Source: Apium graveolens | Lineage: Eukaryota; Streptophyta; Magnoliopsida; Apiales; Apiaceae | Assembly (NCBI RefSeq): GCF_009905375.1 | Contig: NC_133649.1 | Coordinates: forward strand, 237,736,201 to 237,800,200 | Direction: 5' to 3' | DNA: 64,000 nucleotides | In this document: in pieces, positions 37,530-48,461 of the stretch | How positions within the stretch are numbered: position 1 is the stretch's first letter | Layout: each line of letters opens with the position of its first letter | Notes under the pieces: generated by a model | What the model was told of the DNA's origin: nothing | What the model saw: the letters and a program-made list of their open reading frames with translations, nothing else | Databases searched by the model: none | Program-made: the position numbers and the translations under genes

Positions 37530-37760
37530 ATATCTGTATCAACGGTTAAGTAAAGAAATCAACGGCTGTGACTTACTGAAAGTAACTGATGTGACACTTC
37601 AACGGATAAGGTAAATAGTTATCCGTTGATGACCAACACTATTTTATCCGTTGAGGGATAAAATTACCAGAAATGTATTTGTCTTTCAACGGATAATGAA
37701 CATCCGTTGATAGAACAATTTTGGCTTTCAACGGATAGGGAATATCCGTTGATAGGATAG
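37530..37760. repeat. Inverted ATCCGTTGA pairs in the pol-ORF3 spacer (element F)
   Basis: Seven exact words in the spacer upstream of the ORF3 TATA box. They form three clear palindromic pairs (37604-37636, 37685-37710, 37726-37751) with 5-9 base loops. Two further variants lie at 37541-37572. No coding sequence is seen between 37420 and 37837. Confidence 0.9.
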
Positions 37761-37837
37761 GACTTTCTTAAAGCCAACTTTGTTCTTGCAGCAAATTCAT
37801 TTCAGGCTTCAATGCAGATTATATAGAGGACATAAAT

Positions 37838-40800
37838 TTATGAATAATTAAGCATACCTAGCTCACTTACTAATCTTGTGAATATTGATTCATCAAGTGG
37901 CTTGGTAAATATGTCTGTAATCTGCTTTTCACTTCGAACAAAATGAAGTTCCACTGTACCTTTCATCACATGTTCCCTAATAAAGTGGTACTTGATATCA
38001 ATGTGCTTGGTTCTTGAGTGCTGCACTGGATTTTCAGTAATGGCAATGGCACTTGTGTTATCACAGAATATTGGAATTTTGTCAACAGTCAAACCATAGT
38101 CAAATAGTTGATTCCTCATCCATAGTATCTGTGCACAGCAACTACCAGCAACAATGTACTCAGCTTCAGCTATTGATGTAGAAACAGAATTTTGCTTCTT
38201 GCTGAACCATGACACAAGCTTGTTCCCTAGAAATTGACAGGTGCCAGTTGTGCTTTTCCTGTCTATTTTACAGCCTGCATAATCTGCATCTGAGTAGCCA
38301 ATTAGATCAAAACTAGACTCTCTAGGTTACCAAATTCCTAGATTTGGAGTCCCTTTGAGATATCTGAAGATTATTTTAATAGCCACTAAGTGAGATTCTT
38401 TAGGGTCAACTTGAAATCTAGCACAAAGACATGTAGAAAATATTATATCAGGTCTACTAGCAGTTAAATATAAAAGTAAGCCAACCATGCCTCTATAACT
38501 TGAAATATCCACAGACTTTTTAGCCTTGTTTAGTTCAAGGTTGGTGGCAGTGGCCATGGGAGTTTTTGCAAATGAACAATCCATTAAGTCAAACTTCTTT
38601 AAAAGATCATAAATGTATTTAGTTTGACTAATGAAAATTCCATCACTAACTTGTTTAACTTGTAAACCAAGAAAATAAGTTAGCTCTCCCATCATGCTCA
38701 TTTCATATTTACTTTGCATTAACTTAGCAAACTTTTTACAAAGCTTATCATCTGTAGATCCAAATATAATATCATCTACATAAATTTGAACAAGTATTTT
38801 AGAGCCATTAACATTTCTAAAGAAGAGAGTTTTGTCAACAGTACCTCTTGTGAAGTGATTATCTAGAAGGAATTTTGACAAAGTCTCATACCAGGCTCTA
38901 GGTGCTTGCTTTAGTCCATAGAGTGCTTTCAACAGATAATACACATAGTCTGGAAAGTTTGGATCTTCAAATCCTGGAGGTTGGCTTACATAAAATTCTT
39001 CCTCCAATTCCCCATTTAGAAATGCACTCTTGACATCCATTTGATAGACTTTGAAATTGGCATAAGCTGCATAGGCTAGAAAGATTCTGATGGCCTCAAG
39101 TCTGGCAACTGGAGCAAATGTTTCATCAAAATCTATTCCTTCTTGTTGAGAATAGCCTTTAGCAACCAATCTGGCTTTATTCCTTATGACAATGCCATTT
39201 TCATCCATCTTGTTTCTGAATACCCATTTTGTATCGATAGAACTCTTGTTCTTTGGCTTGGGTACCAGCTTCCATACTTTGTTCCTCTCAAATTGGTTTA
39301 GCTCCTCTTGCATTGCTAAAATCCAATCTGGATCCAATAGAGCTTCTTCCACTCTCTTAGGTTCCTCCTGTGATAGAAAGCTACTATACAGACATTCATC
39401 TTGAGTAGCCCTTCTAGTTTGCACTTTAGATGTAGCATCACCAATGATCAGTTCAAAAGGGTGATTCTTGGTCCATTTCCTTTGAGGTGGTAGATTAGCT
39501 CTAGATGAGGTTGCCTCAGTATTGTCATGATGTGAGATAGAATGTTGATTGGTTGAAACTCCACATGAGTTGCTGATCCTTTGAAAGGAATTGGGAGCTC
39601 TATCAACTGATGAAGTGAATTGATTATCCGTTGACAGACTGTGATCAACGGATGCTTCATTATGAACTTCAACGGATGATGCACTTTGTCTTTCAACGGA
39701 TGCTGCATTGCTTCTTTCAACGGAAGCTGAATTATGACTTTCAACGGATGCAGCATTATGTGCATTATCCAAAGGCAGATTCTGAATTCTTCTTGAGATG
39801 CCTTCTTCATCATTCTCATCTTCACTATCATCACAACATATCTCAATGTTGTCAAATTTGAGTCCTTCATGATGTCCCTCATTTGTTAGTCCATCAATCT
39901 TTTTATCATCAAACACAACATGCACAGATTCCATGACAATGTTGGTTCTTAGATTGTAGACCCTATATGATTTTCCAGCAGAATAACCAACAAATATTCC
40001 TTCATCAGCCTTTGCATCAAACTTTCCTTTGTGATCAGATTGATTCCTTAAGATGTAACATTTGCAACCAAAGACATGCAGAAAGTTTAAAGTTGGTTTT
40101 CTTCTCTTGAATAATTGATAGGGAGTCATGCCTTTTGCCTGATTGATTAGAGAAATATTCTTAGTGTAACATGCGCAGTTAACAGCCTCAGCCCAAAAGT
40201 AAGTTGGGAGTTTTGACTCTTCAAGCATTGTCCTTGCAGCTTCAATTAGTGATCTGTTCTTCCTTTCCACCACACCATTTTGTTGTGGAGTCCTTGGAGC
40301 TGAGAACTCATGCATGATCCCATTTTCTTCACAGAACAACTTCATGGTTGAATTCTTGAACTCAGTTCCATTGTCACTCCTAATATTCCTTACTTTGAAA
40401 TCAGGATGATTGTTGACTTGCTTGATATGATTGATAATGATTTCACTAGCTTCATCCTTTGATCCAAGAAAATAGGCCCATGAAAACTTAGAGAAATCAT
40501 CAACAATCACTAGGCAATATCTTTTCCTTGAAATTGACAATACATTGACTGTTCCAAAAAGATCCATGTGTAGCAGTTGTAATGGTTCATCAATTGCAGA
40601 TTCTAGCTTCTTACCGAATGATACTTTCTTTTGCTTTCCTTTCTGACAAGCATTACACAGTCCATCCCTTGTGAATTCCACTAGAGGCATTCCTCTAACT
40701 AAGTCCTTTTTGACTAGATCATTCATTGTCTTGAAATTCAAATGGGACAGCTTCTTGTGCCATAGCCAACTTTCAACTGCACTTGCTTTGCTGAAAAGAC

Positions 40801-41182
40801 AAGTAATGGATTCTGCATCTGTGGAGTTGAAGTCAGCTAAGTACACATTCCCTTTTCTAACTCCAGTTAGAACCACTTTATTGTCCTTTTTACATGTGAC
40901 AATACAGGCTTCAGAATTGAAGGAAACAGTATTCCCTCTATCACATAGTTGACTGATGCTCAATAAGTTGTGTTTGAGACCATCAACCAATGCAACTTCA
41001 TCAATGATGACATTTTCTTTTGTAATCAAGCCATATCCCATAGTGAATCCTTTACTGTCATCTCCAAAGGTTATGCTAGGGCCAGCTCTCTCCTTAAACT
41101 CTGTGAGCAGGGTGAAATCTCCTGTCATGTGTCTTGAACAGCCACTGTCCAAGTACCATAGATTCCTTCTTTTTCCCTGCAC
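37838..41182 (-). pseudogene. pol polyprotein of Copia element F, one stop codon
   Basis: Protease starts with [13 protein letters not shown] (about residues 9-21), then integrase zinc segment ([18 protein letters not shown]), core ([25 protein letters not shown]), a linker with ASVE repeats, RT ([24 protein letters not shown]) and RNase H (GYSDADYAG, CDNTSAIA, HIDIKYHFIREH). All catalytic residues I can name are present. The frame is open except for one TAA at 38327-38329, where TGG TAA replaces the tyrosine codon seen in Copia C (WYPRES). The N-terminal codon at 41182 is GTG; no ATG opens the frame, so expression must come through gag by recoding or splicing. A single point mutation separates this copy from an open pol. 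Confidence 0.92.
39620..39770. repeat. ATCCGTTGA words in the IN-RT linker of element F
   Basis: Five exact words and one variant. On the coding strand GCATCCGTTGAA reads Ala-Ser-Val-Glu, giving a run of ASVE/SSVE peptide repeats in the linker. Confidence 0.9.
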
Positions 41183-41195
41183 ACAACAAAATCAA

Positions 41196-43601
41196 TCAAG
41201 TTGATTTTGGTATCCAAGTTTCCTTGGGTCCAGCCTTGTTAGTCTTTTTCCTAGACTTCATTCCTCCTGCATCTTTTGACTTAGATAGCTTTGGGTCAAC
41301 CTTGATCTCAGATGTGGTTGGTTGAAGTGTAGGGTTAGTCACAGAATCACTTAGCACATTTGATTGAATTTGATAAGGCATGGATTGTGCAAACATGTTA
41401 TTCCACATAGGCATATTGTATGGCATTTGAGGCATACTAAATGCAGTAAAATAAGGATTATTAATATATGGCATGTTTGTAAAATGTGCATGGGGATTCT
41501 GATGAGACATAACAGGCATAGCATGCAGATGTGATATAGACATGTTAGGCATGGAGGGATTTGAAGGCATGGGAGCATTTTTAACAGATTTGCAATTATC
41601 AGATAGGTGATTAACACTTTTACAATGCACACAGCTTTTTCTAGGAGCATACCTATCAGGTGTGTAATTGTTATGTTTATTAATCCCTACCTTCCCATTT
41701 CTTTTAGATTTTCTCTTAGTTTCCTTCTTATCCTCAACCAACTTAAGCCTATTTTTCAGCTGATCTAAAGTCATGTATCCTATATTCACCTTACTGACAT
41801 CTTTGGATGTGCTAGCTCCTTCTTTGACAAAGTTCTTGAGAGTTGAATCATTCTTCTTATTGAGGTTTTTATTTTTAAAATTACTTGCCTGTTTTAATTG
41901 ATGAGCCTTCAACGGATGCTCCTTTTCTTCCTTCAATGGATAACTTTCATCATCTGTTGATTCCACATCCATTGACAATCCATCAATTAATTCTAACTCC
42001 TTTTTGTTTTTCTTCCAGGCATCCTCACAGAATGATTTAATTCCTTGAACCTTGGCAATTTGAACACTAACATCCCTAGATGTTTTCCAGGCCTTGATTA
42101 CCTCTTGCTCACTTTCTAACTGTTTAGAAAGAATTTCTACTTTCTTAACAGCTTCTTCTAGTTCACTCTCAACAGTCAAGCATTTAAGTTTAATCTTTTC
42201 AAGCTCAATTACCTGATTCTCTAACACAACATTCCTATCACTTAAAAACACATTATTCTCTTTGATCCTAGTGTTTTCTTTAGCTAGTGATTTAAGGGAA
42301 ACACGCAAATGATATAATTCATTGGACATATCATTTATGGCTTCATTGCATTCATGTTTAGAAAGCTGAGAGAGATCAGTAGTAATTACCTGGTTGCTTG
42401 ATGAACTAGTTTCATTTTCATCAGAATTAGCCATCAGGGCTAGGTTGACATATTCTACATCATCATCTTCATTGACCCCATTTGCTGCCCAATCATCTTG
42501 AGTGAGAAAAGCTCTTTCCTTTTGTTTGAGCAAATCAAAATACTTCTTTTTGTAATCAACTTGCTCAAATTTCTTTTTATCAGAGGTTGGCTTCTTACAC
42601 TCACTTGCAAAGTGTCCACTCATGCCACAGTTATAACATTTGAACTTGGATTTGTCCACCATGTTTTTGTTTGGCTTAGTGAATTTTGTATTTTTCCTGA
42701 ACTTCATCTTTGCAAACCTCCTGGACAGAAAAGCCAGATGTTCATCAATATCATCAGAGTCATCCTGACTGGAATTGTCTTCATCCTCAGCTACTTGCTC
42801 TTTACCCTTGCTTGATTCTGATTTGCTTGTGCCAATTTTGAGACTTGGCATTGTCTTTTCCTCATTCCTGGCTTCAACCTTCTCACTGTCAGCTACAAGT
42901 GTAACTGATCCTCCTTTTCTCTTTCCCTTTTCCAACAACTCATCTTGCTCCATCTCAAGTTCATATGTCTTCAAAATTCCATATAATCTTTCAAGTGTGA
43001 AGTCCTTATAATCTTGAGAATTTCTTAGAGAAACAGTCATAGGCTTCCATTCCTTTGGTAGAGACCTTAGAAATTTTAAGTTGGAGTCCTTGACTTGGTA
43101 CACTCTCCCATACAGCTTTAATCCATTCAACAGTTTCTGAAATCTGTTAAAGGTATCATTCAATGATTCTCCTTCTTCAAAGTGAAAATACTCATACTGT
43201 TGAATGAGAAGCTGTATTTTGTTTTCTCTGACTTGCTCAGTGCCTTCACAGATAAGCTGCACAGTATCACAAATTTCCTTAGCAGTTTGGCTGTTGATGA
43301 CATTGTCAAACATATCTTGATCCAGGCCATTAAACAGAATGTTCATGGCTTTCTTGTCCTTGTGGACCTCTTCAATATCTTCAACAGTCCATTCAGCCTT
43401 TGGCTTGGGAATAGACTGTCCAACAGCAACTGTTGCAGTAGCAGTTGTGGCCACCTTGTGTGGGATGTGAGGACCATTTTCAATGCAGTTGATGTAGCTT
43501 TCATCTTGAGAGAGAAGATGTAAATTCATCTTCACCTTCCAGTGATGATAGTTATCTCTTTCCAGGATTGGAATCTTTACACCAATATCCTTCCTACTCA
43601 T
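41196..43601 (-). CDS. gag of Copia element F
   Basis: 801 residues, uninterrupted, with ATG at 43601, 46 bases from the PBS. The N-terminal copia gag core (about 1-220) has NYHHWKVKMN and the UBN2-type helices; then an acidic Ser-rich stretch (about 260-290), a lysine-rich stretch, zinc knuckle 1 CYNCGMSGHFASEC (322-335), a long coiled coil (roughly 420-530), a Lys-rich region, zinc knuckle 2 CVHCKSVNHLSDNC (roughly residue 655-670), and a Met/Pro/Asn-rich tail ending KETWIPKST. Plant copia gags are often 300-450 residues, so this C-terminal extension is large, as known for Sireviruses. It would form the particle and bind RNA. The stop at 41196-41198 lies just before pol. Confidence 0.93.
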   Translation of the reverse strand: MSRKDIGVKIPILERDNYHHWKVKMNLHLLSQDESYINCIENGPHIPHKVATTATATVAVGQSIPKPKAEWTVEDIEEVHKDKKAMNILFNGLDQDMFDNVINSQTAKEICDTVQLICEGTEQVRENKIQLLIQQYEYFHFEEGESLNDTFNRFQKLLNGLKLYGRVYQVKDSNLKFLRSLPKEWKPMTVSLRNSQDYKDFTLERLYGILKTYELEMEQDELLEKGKRKGGSVTLVADSEKVEARNEEKTMPSLKIGTSKSESSKGKEQVAEDEDNSSQDDSDDIDEHLAFLSRRFAKMKFRKNTKFTKPNKNMVDKSKFKCYNCGMSGHFASECKKPTSDKKKFEQVDYKKKYFDLLKQKERAFLTQDDWAANGVNEDDDVEYVNLALMANSDENETSSSSNQVITTDLSQLSKHECNEAINDMSNELYHLRVSLKSLAKENTRIKENNVFLSDRNVVLENQVIELEKIKLKCLTVESELEEAVKKVEILSKQLESEQEVIKAWKTSRDVSVQIAKVQGIKSFCEDAWKKNKKELELIDGLSMDVESTDDESYPLKEEKEHPLKAHQLKQASNFKNKNLNKKNDSTLKNFVKEGASTSKDVSKVNIGYMTLDQLKNRLKLVEDKKETKRKSKRNGKVGINKHNNYTPDRYAPRKSCVHCKSVNHLSDNCKSVKNAPMPSNPSMPNMSISHLHAMPVMSHQNPHAHFTNMPYINNPYFTAFSMPQMPYNMPMWNNMFAQSMPYQIQSNVLSDSVTNPTLQPTTSEIKVDPKLSKSKDAGGMKSRKKTNKAGPKETWIPKST

Positions 43602-43647
43602 GATGTTAGCAGAATAGATCTTTAAACTCTTTGAATGTTAAGAGCTT

Positions 43648-43660
43648 GCTCTGATACCAA
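43648..43660 (-). other. Primer-binding site, initiator tRNA-Met (element F)
   Basis: TTGGTATCAGAGC on the minus strand, one base from the LTR. Confidence 0.93.
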
Positions 43661-43661
43661 T

Positions 43662-44762
43662 TGTTATTCCCAGTGGACTAACAATGAGATTTACAGAAGG
43701 GGGGTTGAATGTAAATCTCAAAACTTTTTCAAGTTTTGAGCAGTTTTTAAGGCTAAGTGTTTTTGAGAATAAGTGTGTGAATTGCTTGAAGCTAATACAG
43801 ACAGATATATATTCAAACACAAATGTAAAGAACACAAGGAACTTAAAAAATTTTCTGGTGGATTTGTTGTTCCACCAGAGAGGTGTTATTTCAGAAAATC
43901 TGTGATTCAAAGAATTAAATCACAGCTGTTTCCTAGTACAAACTAGATGATTTTCTCTCTTGATATTTCTAAACAGCTCAGGAAAATTCATGTCTAATTA
44001 CTAGCTGCTACTTGGTTTATATATCACCAAGTTTACAAGTGAAGACAAAACTGTAAAATACAATTAAAAAGATTCTTCACATGTTTCTTCTTCATTTCTC
44101 TATCAAATGCAATTTAGGCTTGGCTGTAGATCTTTGAATACTTCCTTGTTTGCATCAGAATGGAAATGCTGCATTTTCTTGATTCTTCCTAGAGGCTTCC
44201 ATATTCCAATTTGTCTCTGTCAACCCATGTGCCTCTGTCATCTTGTGAATTGTCACTATCAACTGCTAATAAACTAAGCATCCGTTGAAGCTTTCATCCG
44301 TTGATGCCTTATCCGTTGAGGCTTTATCCGTTGAAGCTTTATCAGTTGATGCATTATCAGTTGAAGTCTTTATCCGTTGAAGCACTTATCCGTTGATGGA
44401 TATTACCCGTTGAAGCATTAGAGACATCCGTTGAAGCTTTGTTTCTTATCCGTTGAAGGTCTTAAATATCCGTTGATACTTCTTCACTTATACAAAATTA
44501 CAAGGCATGAAATATTTACAGTTAGCCCTCCTATTTGCATATCCATTAGTAGTCAACATGACTGATAATTTCCTACAACATCTAAGAATTACAACTTGAA
44601 TCCAGAGAATGAAATGTGCTACAATACTAAACTTATTGCTAAGTAAAGCTACACCTTCAACGGATAGCCAAGATGGTCTTATCCGTTGAGGCTACAAACA
44701 CTAGATTTCTACTTAAGTGTTTTGTTTAACTTATCATCAAACTAATACACATATTCCTAACA
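43662..44762 (-). repeat. 5' LTR of Copia element F (right copy)
   Basis: 1,101 bp, TGTTATTCCC to TTCCTAACA, near identical to 31486-32601. TATA box TATATAAA is at 44016-44023 (minus). The inverted repeat TCTGGTGGA/TCCACCAGA recurs at 43854-43879. Confidence 0.95.
44277..44480. repeat. ATCCGTTGA array in U3 of LTR F (right)
   Basis: Nine exact words and several variants, homologous to 32118-32316. Some words mutated differently in the two LTRs: the first word is intact here but ATCCATTGA on the left, and one is ACCCGTTGA here but intact on the left. A further inverted pair lies at about 44655-44690. Confidence 0.9.
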
Positions 44763-44767
44763 ATAAA
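44763..44767. repeat. Target-site duplication of element F, right copy
   Basis: ATAAA, identical to 31481-31485. The integrase frame of Copia C continues from here. Confidence 0.95.
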
Positions 44768-45010
44768 CAAGCATGGAAAAATACCATATGAGATGGTGAA
44801 GAAAAAGAAGCCAAATCTGAAATACTTTCATGTATTTGGATGTAGGTGTTTTGTTCTTAAGACTCATCATGAACAGCTGTCAAAATTTGATCTAAAAGCT
44901 GATGAAGGAATTTTTATTGGATATCCACTTTCCACAAAAGCCTTCAGAGTCTACAATTTAAGAACAAAGGTTGTCATGGAATCTATCAATGTATCTTTTG
45001 ATGATAAGAA

Positions 45011-46339
45011 GATTACTGGACCTGAAGATTTCAATGATCATGATCAGCTGAGATTTTAAAATGAAGATTTAAATTCTGATTCTGTAAATCCCGATGACTT
45101 AAACTCTGATCCTATAAGTTCTGACGGGTTAAGTTCTGATGTCATTGAAATGTGGTAACAACTCCAAAGGAAAATGCACCTGTCCAGGGGGAGCAAGCTG
45201 AAGATCCTACCACAACTCAAAACTCTCAAGAAGCATCAGAACCTGTCACTGGCTCTTCAAGTTCTGATTCATCAAGTTCTGATGAGCCAAATTCTGATAA
45301 TTCTAGAAACTCTGATTCTTCAAATCCTGAAGGATCCAACTCAAATTCTGAAGTCACAGAGATCATAACTACAGGGGGGGCATCATAAAATGCTAATGGA
45401 GATAGCATGGATCATGGAGGAGGATCCGGTTCTAGAAATCAACTTCCATCTGCAAGGAAGTGGACCAAATCACATACACCTGACTTAATAATTGTAGATC
45501 CTGAAGCAGGTGTCAAAACTAGAATTGCAACATCAAATGAATGTCTCTATCATTCTTTTCTATCTCAGACTGAACCAAAAAAAGTGGAAGAAGCTCTTCA
45601 AGATGTTGATTGGGTGCAAACAATGCAGGAAGAGTTAAATGAATTTGAAAGAAATAAAGTCTAGACCCTAGTGCCAAGACCAAAGAACAGATCAGTGTTG
45701 GCACAAAGTGGGTGTTTAGAAACAAAACTGATAGTGATGGCATAATTACAAGGAACAAAGCAAGGCTGGTTGCTAAGGGTTACTCTCAACAGGAGGGTAT
45801 TGATTATGATGAAACATTTGTACCAGTTGCTAGATTGGAAGCCATAAGAATCTTTTTAGCTTATGCTGCTCACAAAAAGTTTAAAGTCTTTCAAATGGAT
45901 GTGAAAAGTGATTTTCTCAATGGAGAATTGGAAGAAGAGGTTTAAGCAATGCAGAAAAAGTTAAATGAATTTGAAAGAAATAAAGTCTGGACCCTAGTGC
46001 CAAGACCCAAGAACTGATCAGTTGTTGGCACAAAGTGGATGTTCAGAAACAAAACTGACAGTGATGGCATAATTACAAGGAACAAAGAAAGGCTAGTTGC
46101 TAAGGGTTACTCTTAATAGGAGGGTATTGATTATGATGAAACATTTGCACCAGTTGCTAGATTAGAAGCCATAAGAATCTTTTTGGCTTATGCTGCTCAC
46201 AAAAAGTTTAAAGTCTTTCAAATGGATGTGAAAAGTACTATTTTCTCAATGGAGAATTGGAAGAAGAGGTTTATATGGAACAACCTCCAGGCTTTGTAGA
46301 TTCAAAATTTCCAAATCATGTCTACAGGCTTGATAAGAA
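45011..46339 (+). repeat. 1,329-bp tandem duplication in Copia C pol
   Basis: GATTACTGGACCTGAAGATT at 45011 recurs at 46340 with its following linker and RT sequence. The junction at about 46331 fuses RT wording (YRLDK) back to the linker with TGATAA shared by both parents. Inside the unit a second, 326-bp tandem duplication repeats the RT start (45625 and 45951). Copies differ by several percent, so they are not assembly artefacts of one read. Confidence 0.88.
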
Positions 46340-48461
46340 GATTACTGGACTTGAAGATTTCAATGATCATGATCAGCTGAGATTTGAGAATGAAGCTTTA
46401 AATTCTGATTCTGTAAATTCTAATAGTCTAAATCCTAATACTGCAAACTCTGATGGGTTAAAATCTGATGTTATTGAAACGGTGGTGACTACGCCAAAGG
46501 AAAATACACCTGTGCAAGGGGAGCATATTGAAGATCCAACCACATCTCAAGAAGCATCAGAACCTAGAACAGGCTCTTCAAGTTCTGATTCATCAAGTTC
46601 TGATGGGCCAAGTTCTGATAATTCTGGAAACTCAAATTCTGATTCATCAAGTTCTGATGGGCCAAGTTCTGATAATTCTGGAAACTCAAATTTTGAAAAA
46701 TCCAACTCAGAGAGCATAATTTCAGGGGGAGCATCAGAAAATGTTGATGGAGATAGCACGGATCATGGGGGCGCATCCAGTTCTAGAGATCACCTTCCAT
46801 CTGCAAGGAAGTGGACTAAAGCACATACACCTGACTTGATTATTGGAGATCCTGAAGCAGGTATTAGAACTAGAACAGCAACATCAAATTAATGTCTCTA
46901 TCATTCTTTTCTTTCTTAGGCTGAACCAAAGAAAGTGGAAGAAGCTCTTCAAGATGCTGATTGGGTGCAAGTAATGCAGGAAGAGTTAAATGAATTTGAA
47001 AGAAATAAAGTCTGGACCCTAGTGCCAAGACCAAATAACATATCAGTTATTAGTACAAAATGGGTGTTCAGAAACAAAACTGATAGTGATGGCATAATTA
47101 CAAGAAATAAAGCAAGACTGATTGCAAAAGGATATTCTCAACATGAGGGAATTGATTATGATGAAACATTTGCACCAGTTGCTAGATTGGAAGACATAAG
47201 GATATTTTTGGCTTATGCTGCTCACAAAAAATTTAAAGTCTTTCAAATGGATGTAAAAAGTGCTTTTCTTAATGGAGAATTGGAAGAAGAAGTATATGTT
47301 GAACAACCTCCAGGTTTTGTAGATTCAAAATTTCCTAATCATGTCTACAGACTTGATAAAGCACTTTATGGCCTTAAGCAAGCTCCAAGAGCATGGTATG
47401 AGACTTTATCTCAATTCCTTCTGGAAAGTGGATTTTACAGAGGTATAATTGATAAAACACTGTTCTACTTCAACCATGGAAAGGACTTACTTTTGGTACA
47501 GATATATGTTGATGATATCATATTTGGTTCTACAAATGCCAAACTCTGTTAAAGGTTTACAAAGTTAATGGAGTCAAGATATCAAATGAGTATGATGGGA
47601 GAACTTGGTTATTTTTTGGGACTTCAAGTCAAGCAAAATGAAGAAGGTACTTTTATCTGTCAATCCAAGTACACCAGAAATTTACTCAAAAAATTTGGAA
47701 TACAAGACAGTTCAACTGCTTCCACTCCCATGGCCACTGTAACCAATTTAGATTAAGATACTGGTTCATCAGTATATATTACTAACTACAGAGGTATGAT
47801 TGGCTCTTTACTCTATTGAACTGCAAGTAGACCTGATATCATGTATGCTACCTGTCTTTGTGCAAGATTTCAGGCTGATCCAAAAGAACCTCATCTAATA
47901 GCTGTGAAGAAAATTTTCAACTACCTCAAGGGTACAGCTGATCTAGGATTGTGGTATCCTAGAGAATCAGATTTTAAGCTAATAGGTTACTCAGATGCAG
48001 ATTTTACAGGATGCAAAATAGACAGGAAAAGCACAAGTGGAAGCTGCCAATTTCTTGGAGGCAGATTGGTTTCTTCGTTTAGTAAGAAACAGAAATCAAT
48101 TTCCACATCAACTGTAGAAGCAGAATATATAGCTGCAGGAAGCTGTTGTGCACAGATTCTTTGGATGAAGAATCAATTATTGGATTGTGGGTTAGAATTT
48201 TCTAAATTACCTATTTACTGTGATAATCAAAGTGCTATTGCTATGACAGGTAATCCAGTTCAACACTCAATGAAAAAGCACACCAGCATTAGGTACCATT
48301 TCATAAGGGAACATGTGATGGAAGGTACATTGGAATTGCATTTTGTTCCAACAGATCAACAACTAGCAGATATCTTCACAAAACCACTATGTGAAGCAAC
48401 TTTTACAAGACTGGTAAATGAACTTGGAATGGTTTCAGGTTCTCTCTCTAAATCTGCTTAG

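Larger units (their letters stand above)
31486..44762 (-). mobile_element. Copia element F (Sirevirus-like), nearly complete
   Basis: A 13,277-bp minus-strand Ty1/copia element with both LTRs (about 1.1 kb, about 98 percent identical by eye), TSD, PBS and PPT. The order from right to left is gag, pol (PR, IN, RT, RNase H), spacer with its own TATA box, a very large third ORF, PPT. The third ORF after pol and the PPT ending GGGGGAGAT point to the Sirevirus (SIRE/Maximus) lineage. It sits in the integrase gene of Copia C. The nonamer ATCCGTTGA or its complement occurs about 40 times. Confidence 0.95.
44763..48461 (+). pseudogene. Copia C pol, end of integrase, RT and RNase H, rearranged
   Basis: Resumes the integrase (KYFHVFGCRCF, DEGIFIGYP), then a Ser/Asp-rich linker made by repeated AGTTCTGAT words, then RT and RNase H. 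The RT N-terminal part occurs three times (from 45625, 45951 and 46976) because of tandem duplications; only the last runs on to YVDDIIFGS (about 47505-47530). RNase H follows (GYSDADFTG, CDNQSAIA, SIRYHFIREH) and the ORF ends at 48461. Stops include 45058, 45387, 45661, 45943, 46890, 47550, 47754 and about 47818. Inactive. Confidence 0.9.
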
